Assembly (NCBI GenBank): GCA_030278955.1
Contig: JAOANR010000003.1
Span: forward strand, 56,351,628 to 56,415,627
Direction of reading: 5' to 3'
Length of the DNA stretch: 64,000 nt
DNA from: Hygrophila difformis
Lineage: Eukaryota > Streptophyta > Magnoliopsida > Lamiales > Acanthaceae
Part shown: positions 48,326 to 59,603 of the stretch, piece after piece
How the letters are laid out: the number at the start of each line of letters is the position of its first letter
How positions within the stretch are numbered: position 1 is the stretch's first letter
Position numbers and translations under genes: made by a program
Notes under the pieces: generated by a model
What the model was told of the DNA's origin: nothing
The model's input: only the letters and a program-made list of their open reading frames with translations
The model's database searches: none

Positions 48326-48760
48326 ATGGTACTCGGGCTTGAGGTCGAGAAAGAAAAGGAAAACAAACAAATGAAGGTAGCTCGAGTACCTACGTAGAGG
48401 TTAAGTCAAACTCTAATACTATACGACCTCGACTCAGACTCAATTAATATACAGATCTTGAAACCGGGCGCGTGTGTGTATAAGTCGCCTTAAATCATAA
48501 GTACATTCCTTATTACTGATAGGAAAAAAAAGTACATATCCTGGATCCAATAAAAGATTATGGAGTTTGAAGACACTACTACTATACATCGATTTCATTG
48601 GAATTAAAAACATGATCTTTTCGTATAGATGGTTGGTTGATCATAGCAATCATCAATCATTAAAAAAATAATAATAAAGTTATAAGTAGCTAATGATATT
48701 CAATAACTAAATCCTTCGCGCTAAGTTAATTTTTTTCCCCTGGTAGTGTAAATTCACAAA

Positions 48761-49043
48761 GAGTCTGTTCTGCAAGCAGCTTTTGGGAGCTTTTGGTAAC
48801 TTTAACTTTTATTTCAAAACAAAAACTCCATTCTGTACACTTGTTTTTTGAAGCTTTTGGAAGCTACAAAAGGTAGCTTTTAGGAGCTTTCGGAAGCTAC
48901 TTTCCAGATTTAATTAAATTTTCTCTTCAAATTATAATTTTTGACTCTACAACTACGTGTACCGAATACTTATGCAAAAACTGATAGCTACATCTCCCTA
49001 CAGCTGCAGCTCGCAGCTACAGCTCGACGTGCAGAACGAACTC
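48761..49043. mobile_element. Short TIR MITE (283 bp)
   Basis: Inverted ends GAGTCTGTTCTGCAAGC / GAGTTCGTTCTGCACGT around an interior rich in agctttt/gcagctac words. Absent from unit A (near 15180). No certain target-site duplication. Confidence 0.65.
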
Positions 49044-49521
49044 AAAATACGCTTAATTAATTAACTGAATTTGTTTAATACTTATGAATTAAAACATACT
49101 TCCATTTAATTAATGGATTAAATCAAGGTTTTCAAAAATTGAGATTTTAGCTTGAATTATTTTTATCTTTGCAAGATTGTGATCATAGAATCAAATTGCG
49201 ATCCTAATATCTTACCAAATTGCAACAATAAATGAAAATAATTATGCATACCAACAAGTGAAAGTATAATATAGAACATAACACATAACATCATTAGATA
49301 AATAAAGCCATAAAGCACTATAAATATGATATTATGGAAGCATATTTTAAATTTTGGTATAAAATCGTGAGATCCTACAATCAAGTCTAAATCCTTTTAA
49401 TTTTAAGATCCTACACGGTTTTAAGGGGTGTGATTGTAGAATCATAAAATCCTAAAATCAAGATCGAGATTATTTAATCTGCGATCGAAAGCCCCCAAAA
49501 ATTTAGAACCCTAAACCCTAA

Positions 49522-50152
49522 CGGTGCGTTTGGTTGGGGATCTTAGATTACCAGTGGGAATGTGATTGCTCGGAATGTAAGATTACTGGGAATATGACAT
49601 TACTAGGAATTTAATTTTTTGATGTTTTAAGATTATTGCGTTTGGTTAGAGATTTTCAGATCTAATTAATTTATTATAATGTCCTTGAATTTCAATTGAA
49701 TGGATGTTATACATATACCATGTTGCTACATAATAGAAAATATTTCATTCGGTTTATATTTTTCAATATAAAAAAGTTCTTTATATATAATTTATTATAT
49801 AATAAGTAGTCATTTAACGTCTCAAAATACTTATTATTTTTCTTTTGTATATAGAAGTAAAATAAATTTTAAGAAAATATGATAATATATATTCTAAAAC
49901 ATGTTTAAATAATTTATAATTTTCAGTTGATTTTTAAAAATCAAAATTTTATTTATTATCATTTTTTAAAATACAAATATTTAATTTTAAAAAGTAAAAT
50001 AAGTATAAAAAGTGAGGGTAAAAAAATCAAATTATTATAAAAGTAGGCAAAATAGAGGTGGTAATCTAAGATTACATACCCTCCATATTTAACATTCCCA
50101 CCTCAAAAGGAATGTGATCCAAAAATCTTGGATCCCCGAAGCAAACGCCACC
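49522..50152. mobile_element. PIF/Harbinger-like MITE (631 bp)
   Basis: Flanked by TAA (49519-49521, 50153-50155), with ends GGTGCGTTTGGTTGGGGATC and, inverted, GGTGGCGTTTGCTTCGGGGA. The interior is AT-rich. Just left of it is accctaaaccctaac. Not in unit A. Confidence 0.72.
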
Positions 50153-50300
50153 TAAAATTCTAAAATCAAGATAGAGATTATTTAATATGCGATCCAAATC
50201 CCCAAAAAATTTAGAACTTTCGATCCAGTGGCACAGCCACCTGTATTAATGGGGGCCATGCCCCCCCCCCCCCCCACCCCCAAAAAAAAAAAAATTAATA

Positions 50301-50566
50301 CTTCCTCTGTTTTTATGAATGCACAATATTTTCCCTGTGCACGCAGTCCGATGCAGATTTTTAACTGTTAATAATTCATATTCATATTGTATATAAGTAA
50401 AAATTATAAGAATTTGATATTATAAAACTATAAGATGAGACGATTCTAACAAAATCTCATTTGACTATATTTTTCCTTTTATAACTATTGTATAAACGTA
50501 AATCAAAATCGAACAATGAATAGTGTCAAAACACCAAACGTTTCACATTCTTGGAGATGGAGGTAG
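50301..50566. mobile_element. Mariner-type MITE nested in the hAT element
   Basis: TA-flanked, ends cttcctctgtttttatgaat and, inverted, CTACCTCCATCTCCAAGAA. Same interior family as 53118-53376. Confidence 0.72.
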
Positions 50567-52914
50567 TATTAGTTTATTATTATATGTTAAAAAAATATGT
50601 ATATATGTTAATTATAGAAAAAATTAAATATGCCCCCCCCCCCCTAAAAAAAAGATTAATAGAATATTAATTGTGGTAACAAAGTGGGGATTTTATTACC
50701 TTCAAATTTTCTATTTCCTTAATTATCTAGCACTATTTTTCGAAAACTAAACTTAAATTAACTAATAAAGTAATATCGATCTTTTAATTTTGCTAAATAC
50801 AATACTAAGTAAATTGAAGCCTACAGCTACGGCACGCCAACCATCTTCGACATTTCTGTGAACCATATATCAAATCCAGAACTAAGTAATTTTGCTAAAC
50901 CCTTTTTCGCTAATTTAGGTAGGCTTCTTGCTTCCCTTCCTCCTCTTTTATTACTCTAATTTTCATTATGGTTTCAGTTTACTTCTCTTTTTGTTTTTGT
51001 AAGTTTTACTTTTTTTGCCTTTTTGCTGGGAAGCTTGTATACAAAAAAGTTGAATAATGGAAAAGATAGATTTTTGAGACTCTTCGAGCCACCCCTTCGC
51101 TACTCATCGTGCACTGCCGCACAAGTCACACCTACAAGTAAGTTGTCCCAATTCACTTCTAAATCATTCTATATTTCAATTTTAATGTGAATATATGTAT
51201 AACTAGTGAATAGAGATTGTTTGCAATTAATTTTCATTGTTATTTTATATGGAATAATGTTTATGTTTGGTTTTATACATTAATTTTGGATTTGGATGGC
51301 TTTGGAGTAAATTGTATGAAGAATTCTTTTTTTTTTTAATATATATATTTGAGAATTTTTTATTTTAAATTTCTCTCTTAGATAATTTTTATATGATAGT
51401 TCAACAACAATTTTCTCTTTGTCTCTCCACATTAGGTAGGATATTTAGCAATAATTGAATTCTACAAAATTGTCTTTATTACTATTATCAATGAAATCTT
51501 CAATTAACCTAATCTTTTAAACGAAACAGATGAAGAAAACTCAAAGAATTGATTCTTTCTTCAAAAGAAAAAATCCGGAGGAATCATACTCTCAAATAAA
51601 TCCATCTATCTCTACCAATCATCTTTCCTCAGAAAGTCGCCTATCTCAATCTCAAAGACTTAATACTGATAAAATATTTGATATTCAGTCGTTAGAGCGA
51701 GATCCGGGTTTGCGGCTTCCAATGTCTAAGTTCCCTATTAACAAGCTTGATGAAATTAGGAGAGCTTATATCACGCTCAGACCTTATCAATGTCTACTTG
51801 GAAAGTATCCGAAAACTGGAGATGAACACCCTCCTAGCTTTCAAGCATCTTGATTTAAGTTATTTCCGTCTTGGTTAGAATATTCTTCAACTAAAGATGC
51901 TACATTTTGTTTACCTTGTTATTTATTTCACACTCAAAAGGAGTGTTCTGGATTGGAAGCTTTTACCATAAATGGTTTTAAATCTTGGAAGAAGGTTAGA
52001 AATGGGAAAAATTGTGCATTTTTGGCACATATTGGGAAAGATCTCACCTCACCTCATCGCACTGCTGAGAAAGCTTGTGCAGATCTCATGAATCAATCTT
52101 TACACATTACACAACATTTTGAAAAGTTCACATCTCAAGAAGTTGATGAAAATAGACTTCGCTTGAGGACTTCAATTGAAGCAACTAGATGGCTTGCATT
52201 TCAGGGATGGTCGTTTAGAGGGCATGATGAATCAATAACATCAATTAATCGTGGAAACTTTTTGGAGTTGATAAGCCTTATTGCATCTTATAATGATGGA
52301 GTGAAAAAAGTTATTGATAAAGCTCCAAGGAATGCATCATATACATCACCAACAATACAAAAACAAAATTTGCAAGTATTGGCAATTAAAGTCAAAAGTG
52401 CCATTCGAGAAGAAGTTGGTGAGGCAAATTTTTGTATCGTTGTTGATGAAGCCAGAGATGATCAAAAAAGGAACAAATCTATTGTTTTAAGATTTGTTAA
52501 TAAAGATGGCTTCATACAAGAGAGATTTTTTGGACTTGTTCATGTTAAGGACACTAGTGTATTAACATTGAAAGAAGGAATATTCTCTATCCTATCTCGT
52601 CATAATCTTGATGTTCAAAGTATCAGGGGACAAGGATATGGTGCAAGTAACATGCGTGGAGACTGTAATGGATTGAAAGCTTTAATCATGGATGGGTACC
52701 CTTATGCCTACTATGTTCACTGCTTTGCACATCGATTGCAATTGGCATTAGTTGCTTCATCTAGAGATGTCATCCATATTCATAAGTTTTTCACAAATCT
52801 GCACTTTATTATTAATGTTTTTGGAGCTTCTTGTAAACGTACTGACCAATTGAAATCTTTTCATGCCTAAAACATTGCTTATTTGATTAGTATTGATGAG
52901 CTTGATACTGGAAG

Positions 52915-53941
52915 TAGGGTTGTTCAGAGTGCGGTATAAACAGTAAACCAGACCAGACCAAATCGTATTTTGACGGTTTGGTTTGGTTTGCGGTTTAAAA
53001 TTTGTGGATTGGTTTTTTTTTTTTAGAAAACTGTGGTTTGCGGTTTAGATTTGGTCTGGAGAAAAACTTAACAGACCAAATCGTGAACCGCATATATATA
53101 TTTAATAAAAATATATACTTCCTCTATTTTTAAAAGATTGCTACGGACCCACAGAACACGCAGTCCAATGCACATTTTAAACCATTAATAACTCAAATTC
53201 GGTACAAGTGAAAATTCTAAAAGTTTGATATTTAAAAACTACATGACGAGACGAATCTAACAAGATCTCACTTGGCTATATTTTAATTTATATAACCATG
53301 ATAAACTTTAAGTCAAAGTATATAAGTGAATAGTCGCATTTGTTATACCGTAGCTAATAACAAAAAATGGAGGAAGTATTATATAATAATATACTATTAG
53401 AATTTTATAGATTAGAATTAGATTTAGTGGCATATGCCTTTATATTAGTTCAAGGTACAAATGCGGTGATTCATGTCCTTTCATTGGCTTCTGTTTATTT
53501 GTTTACAGGTTATATTTGTAATTTGTAATCCTGATATGTTTTAAAAAGCACATGCTGTTACTGCCACCCTTCATTAGCTCTACTATTACTGTTGTTTTCT
53601 TATTCTATATTTGTAGTTTTTTTTCCAATAGCTTATAATAGTTCTAGTTTATTACGTATTTGACTTGTAAACAGTAAACTTATATTTTTTTAACTTTTAA
53701 TTTGCATTTCGGAGTTTGGACTGTTCCATTTACGACTGTAATTCATAGAATTTTTTTTCTTTATAAATATTTGGTTAAACCGTAACCAAACCGCACCAAA
53801 CCGTTTTTTTCGGATTGGTTTTGGTTTGGTTTGAAATGCTAAAATGGTTTGGTTTGGTTTAATTTTTTTCCAAACCGTTTTTTTGTGGTTTGGTTTGGTT
53901 TTGGTGCGAAACCGCACCAACCCGCACCGCGTACACCCCTA
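52915..53941. mobile_element. Non-autonomous hAT inserted in the transposase pseudogene (1027 bp)
   Basis: Approximate 8-bp TSD (actggaag at 52907-52914, agtgtaag at 53942-53949). Ends TAGGGTTGTTCAGAGTGCGG and, inverted, TAGGGGTGTACGCGGTGCGG. Subterminal ggtttggtttgg words are numerous in both orientations. A mariner MITE is nested in it. Confidence 0.78.
53118..53376. mobile_element. Mariner-type MITE nested third level
   Basis: TA-flanked, ends cttcctctatttttaaaag and, inverted, CTTCCTCCATTTTTTGTTAT; best-preserved copy of its family, with gtccaatgcacattttaaac and gagacgaatctaacaagatc. Confidence 0.8.
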
Positions 53942-55232
53942 AGTGTAAGGGGACTCAACCAAATTGCTTTGTTACAAAGACCAGGTGATACCCGTTGGAG
54001 TTCACATTTGAAATCTATATCTAGTTTGATGACCATGTTTAGTGCAACATGTGAACTTTTACTTGATTTTGTTAAAGATGGAACTACAGCTGCTCAATGT
54101 GGAGATGAGATGTCGATGTAGCTTATGAAACATTAACTTCTTTTGACTTCGTATTCATTATGCATCTTATGCGAAAGATTTTGGAGATTTCCAATATTCT
54201 TTGTCAAGCATTGCAAGTCCAATCTCAAGATATATTCAATGCAATGCATCTCATGTCCTCCGCTAAATCTCTTATTCAAAAATTGAGAGATGATGGATAG
54301 GATGAATTAGTTTCCAATGTGAAGTCTTTATGTGTTTCTGTTAGTATAACGGTGCCAGATTTTGATATTCAGTACATTGCAAGAAGAGGAAGGGATCGAA
54401 ATCAACCGGATGAAGTAACAATTGGACATCATTATAGGGTTGACATTTTTAATGCTGCAAATGATTCACAACTCCAAGAGTTGAACAACAGATTTGATGA
54501 AAAAGCAATGAAGTTATTAATTCTTAGCTCATCTCTAGATCCCAGAAAAATGCGCATATCCTTCAAAATTTATGATATCTGTAAGTTGGTTGAGAGATTC
54601 TACCCACAAGATTTTGCAGATCATGAAATTTTACAGTTGAGAATGTAATTTGAACATTTTGATCATGTTCGGACACTTCCTGATTTTAGCACATTGGAGA
54701 ATCTTTCTGATTTATGTCAATAGTTGGTGCGAACTAGAAAATCAATCGTATATCCCCTTGTGTATAGATTGATATCTCTTATTCTCACACTACCGGTATC
54801 TACTGCTACTACAGAGTGATCGTTTTCTGCAATGAACTTGGTCAAGACTACACTTCGTAACAAGATGGAAGATCAATTTCTTACTGATTGTTTACTAGTA
54901 TATATTGAAAAGGAAATTGCAAAACAAGTTAGTATAGATTCGGTTATAGATGGTTTTCGTGATATGCAAGAGAGGCATGTAAAATTTTAGTATTTTTTGT
55001 TATGCATTTTGCATTATATTATATTATTAATTTAGTTTTTATTTAACTATAATTGGCCCCCCCATATATCTTTTCTTGCTCCACCCCTGTTTCGACCCTA
55101 CCTCTATATTAACTAAACCACACTAGAAGTTAATTATATAGTTCATCTTCGAGACAAGGCTCAATATACAACCAATTAAGGGCGTTTATCTTATTTTAGC
55201 GTTCGTTAAATGCCAACATGTATTCCCAAATG

Positions 55233-55305
55233 TGGACTTAACCCAAGTGGTTAAGTCCCTTAACTTCCAACAGAAGGTTGGAGTTTCGATCCCCACCGGC
55301 CATGC
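55233..55305 (+). mobile_element. Short tRNA-like SINE insertion
   Basis: cccaagtggttaagtcc (A-box-like) followed by ggagtttcgatcccc (B-box-like), in a 73-base segment missing from unit A (near 15940). Like the 65-bp insertion at 11277. Confidence 0.5.
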
Positions 55306-56519
55306 AGCCTTAGCATTTGAAGGTGTGATTTACTGTTTTTGACTTTAACTTAAATTAAAAATATTATTTTTAAAAGTAATTTAAATTTATTCAAACAAAT
55401 GATAAAATGAATACATATTAACATTAGAAAATAAACAATTTTTTCATTAATGTTTATGACTTGACGTTGTGTATATATATTTATTTGAAGTAGCTTTACA
55501 TACATCCAATTAGTTGGACCTCCCATGCACGAGTCCCATTAATGAGTTCAAATTTACTGATGGAGAGCTACGCAGTATGTAATATATAAATGAAGAAATA
55601 TTTAATATGAACGAAAATATGTTTACTGAGTTAAACAAGTGTGAAATAATTACATACATGTGTTTATGGTAAATAGTATTAATTAATAATTACAAGTTCT
55701 TGAGATCAGTTTCCTTGACAAATAAACCGTGGAAGCCATAAGGCACTCGTCCAGGCAACTTAATTTTTGCAACCACGTCTAGATTTTGAGATTTGGCGTC
55801 CATTACCAAGAACCATGATTGTCCCGTGATTTCATTGTGAACATATGTTACTAAATAGCCATCGTCCTCCTCCTCGACATCTTCGACTCCGGCCGAATCT
55901 TTGGGCTCATTGGCCACAAAATAGGGTTCCCCGCCGTAGCACCCTGGGCCATATGTGCAGCTAGCCACCGTACAATCTGTTCTACCTTCTTGGAGGAGCC
56001 ATAGGTCGAGTTTTACCAGGCCTCTTGCCCTTGGCATTTCGTCTATAATTGCTGAGTACACATATCTGATATTCCACACACAAAATAAATACTGTAAATT
56101 AATCATTTGACTTAGATAATACGTACACACGCGTTTCCATAGGCGGATCTACTAAGGATTCTATGGTGGCACGTACGGGATACCACTCAAATTGATAACA
56201 TTACAATTTTAAGTTAAGAAATATTTAGATTTGCTTGATTTTGCTTTGTGCAACCACTGAATTTTTGTGATGATACCACTATAATCAATTATAACCTTAT
56301 CTTTTACAATAATTTTTGTATTTTGACTATCATCTTTAATTTCAAAATAGTTTCCAACACTTTTGTGATACCAATAAAAAAAAATTCTGCCTGCGCGTTT
56401 CCATATTTAGAATAAGCATATTGGTACCGAAAATACTCATGTATATTATGTAAGTTTTTTGATTTAAAATTTAATTTTAATTTTAATTTTCTGCTATAGA
56501 AAGTTAGAAACCATATAAT

Positions 56520-57189
56520 TACTACAAGAAAAATTGCGTTTACCGACCGCACATGCGGTCGGTAACCCCCGGGATGCGGGTCGTTTCGGGGCTTACCGAC
56601 CGCACCACCGACCGCAAGTGCCAGTCGGTAATATCTTGGTAGGTATTTTTCCCCCAACCAAAAAAATTTGCCGTCGGGACCTTGCCGACCGCACGGTGGT
56701 CGGTAAATTTCCCGACCGAATTACCGACCGCAAATGCGGTCGATACTATCTGGTCCCAAAAGGTTCCGGAGAAATTTACCGACCGCATTACCGACCGCAA
56801 ATTGCGGTCGGTAATTCTATTTTATGAAAAAAAATGCCTCAGGAGGGCTCGAACCGCCCAACTCACCCATCACCACCCTCAACTCTAACCACCTTTGCCA
56901 ACCCTTCACATTACCAATGGACACTCGCCATGTGTCATATATAATAAATCCTCCACAAGTATTCCCCAAATACTGAAGAGGGGATTCGAACCCTCCTCCC
57001 CATTACTTCTCATATACGGTTGGTAATACCGACCGCAATAATGTTGGTCGGCGCAGTGGTTGCCTTAAAAGTCGGACCACAATAACGGCTCTTTTTTACC
57101 GACCACCGGTCGGTGTTGCGGTCGGTAAATCCGACCCGCAACCTGTCGGTCGGTGATTTCGGTCGGTATTTTTGATTTTTCTTGTAGTG
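56520..57189. mobile_element. CACTA-type MITE with ACCGACCGCA repeats (670 bp)
   Basis: Ends (T)ACTACAAGAAAAATTGCG and, inverted, CACTACAAGAAAAATCAAAA. Both flanks inside are packed with taccgaccgca and tgcggtcggta in alternate orientation, so either end can fold. In the CCD4-B intron, absent from copy A. Confidence 0.82.
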
Positions 57190-57364
57190 TGGTTGTTATT
57201 AGTACTCAACAATACACGATATGGCATATAATATACTGATTATCTAGGTGGCTTGATGCATGACTCAATCTCTAAAAAATCGGTGATCTTTACACAATAT
57301 AAAAAATACCATCATTAATCAAAATATTTTATAATCAAAATATTTTATAACCAAAATATTTTAT

Positions 57365-57609
57365 AAGCATTGGGCATGGGTGAACTATTTACTTATAGAC
57401 TTTCACTTAAAGTTTTATCATATATAGTTATATAAGTTAAAATATAAGCAAGTGAGATCTTGTTAGATTCATCTTGTCGTGTAGTTTTTAGATATCGAAC
57501 TTTTAGAATTTTTATTTGTACCGAACTTGAGTCGTTATTAATGGTTTAAAATGTGCATTGGACTGCGTACTGGGTGAATGCGTAGAAAATAAAAGAAAAC
57601 GGAGGAAGT
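57365..57609. mobile_element. Mariner-type MITE, minus orientation, left end lost
   Basis: Family words in reverse (gcaagtgagatcttgttagat, gtttaaaatgtgcattggac) and right end acggaggaag. Confidence 0.65.
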
Positions 57610-59462
57610 TATTAATAAAAGTACGAAAGCCCACTAGGATAATTATTAGAGTTTATACGTTGTACCAATAGATTTTAAAATGTTGAATACTGCACACACT
57701 TCAACATTTAAATTTTGCAGTAGCTGGGTTTAAATTATTGCTCAAACATTAAATAAATGTTTAATATTATAACATTTTGAATGTTTCTTAATATTTTTAA
57801 AAAAATTAATTCTAAATTATATAACACGATAAATTTTAAATGACGAGTAGTAGCCGTAATTATTTTTCATACGGTCATACCTAAGCCAAGTGGTGGTGTA
57901 TGAATTAAGATTCTAATGTATAGGTGTAGGCAACTCACCTCCTAATTAAGACAGAACGAATATTCATATATCCATGTAAACTGAACCGTACAATATTTAA
58001 TTAATAACTCATGCGCTGACACAGTATGTTAATTGTTACCTGTTTCTCTTCCCGGCATAAGCAGGACTGATAACTCCAAACTCCAGCGCTCTTTCCGACA
58101 ACCTTTCTCTTACAACGTTCTTTGTCCGTAAATCAATTGTCACCTTTTCCACTACAGATTCAAACGAGGCAATCTTCTCTAACCCATCTCTGATCGACAG
58201 TACATTAGGCGCAACGATTACTATTCGATCATCATCACCATCTTTTTCCTCCCACGCGTTTATCACGTGCATCATATTGAACCCTGCTGTTTCGACCCAC
58301 ACCAATCCGCTCTCGTCCTTTGCCTTTCGCGGCAGGATCCCGACACGTGGCACTTTGTCCGGAAAGTACGCTAGAGGTGACCTTCCCCTGACGATCTCCA
58401 TCGGGTCCACGCCGACCTGGAAATCTTGGAACACGATGAACTTGTTCGTGATGGCGAAATCGTGCACGAATAAGGGTTTGGTAATGGAGTGGATCGGGAT
58501 GTCCGGCCCGAGTTTCCTTCCGCTAGGATCGATTTTAAAAAATGTGAGAAATGGCGCGAATATGTGGCATCGGAAAGCAAAAGCTTCGCCGGTTGAGTGG
58601 TCGATTTTTGGATGGGCCGTCATGCACAACGGAGGGTTGTCCTCGTACAAGTGGTGCCGGGAGAATGTGATAATATCGCCAGTCGGTGACACTTTCACCC
58701 GATAAGGTAAATCCACTTCACATAGAGCAAAGAGGGCACCACCAAACATGGCTATGCTTGTATTGGCCATCCCAAAGCCTGTCCTCATTGGGTGGAAATA
58801 TCCGGCCAAGGCTCGGGCCACAACAAGAATGGATCGGGCTATGGAGGCCCAAGGCCCATTGAAGGACGAAAACGGGCTTAGCCAAAAGGGGTATCCCATT
58901 TCCTTCTCTACGAGGAATTTATGAGTTTTGACATATCGGCTGCAGAAAGTGGCGACGCCATTAGATATTGTAACCGCGTGCAGCATACCATCCCGTCAAG
59001 CAAATGGTAAGGCCCGTCCGGTTGGAATTGAGGATTAGGGCCATTGCGGATGTACGTACCATTGAGGGCAGTCAGGATGGCTCCCTCGACCACGTGGCAA
59101 GGGGTCGGGGGAAGCTCATGAACGGGCGCGAAGTTTCCCGAGAGGACATGCTTAGGATCAATAGATGGGTGAAGGGGCAAGTCTAGTTTGCGTATAAGGT
59201 CCTCTATGGATTTGAAGATTTGGGAGAGGAAGAATGATTGTTTTGTTGGAGTGGTTGTTATTACAAGCTGTGTGTGTTGTTGTGGGGAATAAGGTTTATG
59301 GGAAGTGGGAATGTAAGGTTTTTGGGTAAGGGAAGATTTTGGTGAAAAGGAGGATTTGAGAGGGTGGACAAAGGTAGAGGCAGCTTGCATTTTCTTGTGG
59401 TCTTGTTCTCTTTGTGATCTTTGCAATAATGTATGGATAAATCTTATCCTTACACATGCACG

Positions 59463-59470
59463 TATATATA
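59463..59470 (-). promoter_or_regulatory. TATA box of CCD4-B
   Basis: TATATATA 73 bases upstream of the CCD4-B start, matching the copy A box. A MITE begins only a few bases further upstream. Confidence 0.48.
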
Positions 59471-59472
59471 GT

Positions 59473-59589
59473 GGATGTTTGGGAGTAAGTGGATCTGCTA
59501 GCAGATAACAGATTCAAAGAGCATATTGTCTCACAGTTCTCTCTCCGAATCCGCTATCCGTTAGCGGATCCACTCACTCCCAAACATCC
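59473..59589. mobile_element. Hairpin MITE in the CCD4-B promoter (117 bp)
   Basis: Inverted ends GGATGTTTGGGAGTAAGTGG / GGATGTTTGGGAGTGAGTGG, continuing ATC; a second internal match (gatctgctagcag, ccgttagcgg) extends the stem. tatatag occurs on both sides (59465-59471, 59597-59603) and once in copy A, so a 7-bp duplication is likely. Confidence 0.7.
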
Positions 59590-59603
59590 TCATAGCTATA
59601 TAG

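Larger units (their letters stand above)
39774..48330 (+). mobile_element. Non-autonomous LTR retrotransposon (TR-GAG type, Tat-like gag)
   Basis: A complete element of about 8.55 kb with 5-bp TSD atggt (39774-39778 and 48326-48330). LTRs are 39779-40379 and 47717-48325, begin TGTTAACC and end GGTCAACA, and differ at a modest number of sites by eye. A primer-binding site follows the 5' LTR (tggcacgcccagtgggac, about 40383-40400) and a polypurine tract precedes the 3' LTR (gcgcgaggggggcatc, 47701-47716). It has a gag ORF but no protease, RT, RNase H or integrase ORF in either strand, so it must be moved in trans. An antisense plant-mobile-domain gene fills much of the rest. The empty site is in unit A near 14515. 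Confidence 0.93.
51530..54990 (+). pseudogene. hAT transposase-like / TTF-type zinc-finger protein pseudogene
   Basis: Resembles the TTF-domain plus hAT-dimerisation proteins (ZMYM1-like family in plants), which are transposases or derived from them. The start MKKTQRIDSFFKRK is typical. An in-frame TGA at 51851 cuts the TTF-type zinc finger (GDEHPPSFQAS, then CLPCYLF). The frame continues through a DUF4371-like region (NFCIVVDEARDDQKRNKSIV, GQGYGASNMRGDCNGL, CFAHRLQLALV) to TAA at 52868. A non-autonomous hAT then interrupts it (52915-53941). Beyond it come LNQIALLQRPGDTRWSSHL, more stops (54120, 54298, 54646, 54721, 54817) and at the end a hAT dimerisation segment (LRNKMEDQFLTDCLLVYIEK). Not functional. 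Confidence 0.88.
50226..55089 (+). mobile_element. Decayed hAT transposon (4.86 kb) with transposase pseudogene
   Basis: Inserted at tttcgatc/tttcgacc (50218-50225, 55090-55097; one base has changed); unit A keeps the single aactttcgaccctgcc (near 15790). Ends CAGTGGCACAGCC and, inverted, CAGGGGTGGAGCAAG, as in hAT elements. Inside lie a mariner MITE (50301-50566), the transposase pseudogene (51530-54990) and a second, non-autonomous hAT (52915-53941). Confidence 0.86.
55690..59390 (-). pseudogene. CCD4: Carotenoid cleavage dioxygenase 4, copy B, frameshifted
   Basis: Second CCD4 copy, same function class as copy A. Exon 1 is 59390-58040 (donor at 58039) and exon 2 is 56065-55690. The start MQAASTFVHPLKSSFSPK again looks like a plastid transit peptide; the block copy A lost (HPKIDHSTGEAFAFRCH) is intact here. 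A run of four C in copy A (20158-20161) is three C at 58992-58994, which shifts the frame after about codon 132, inside the GDGMLHAV block. Exon lengths plus one base give exactly 576 codons, so it is again a single lesion. After the shift the frame stays open to the stop. A downstream Met (58986) could start a truncated protein lacking the transit peptide. A homopolymer sequencing error is a real alternative. The intron holds a CACTA MITE and a mariner MITE. Confidence 0.88.

Noticed and set aside
49507..49521. Telomere-like accctaaaccctaac
   Set aside because: Only two units, next to a MITE insertion; common by chance and no other sign of a telomeric end.
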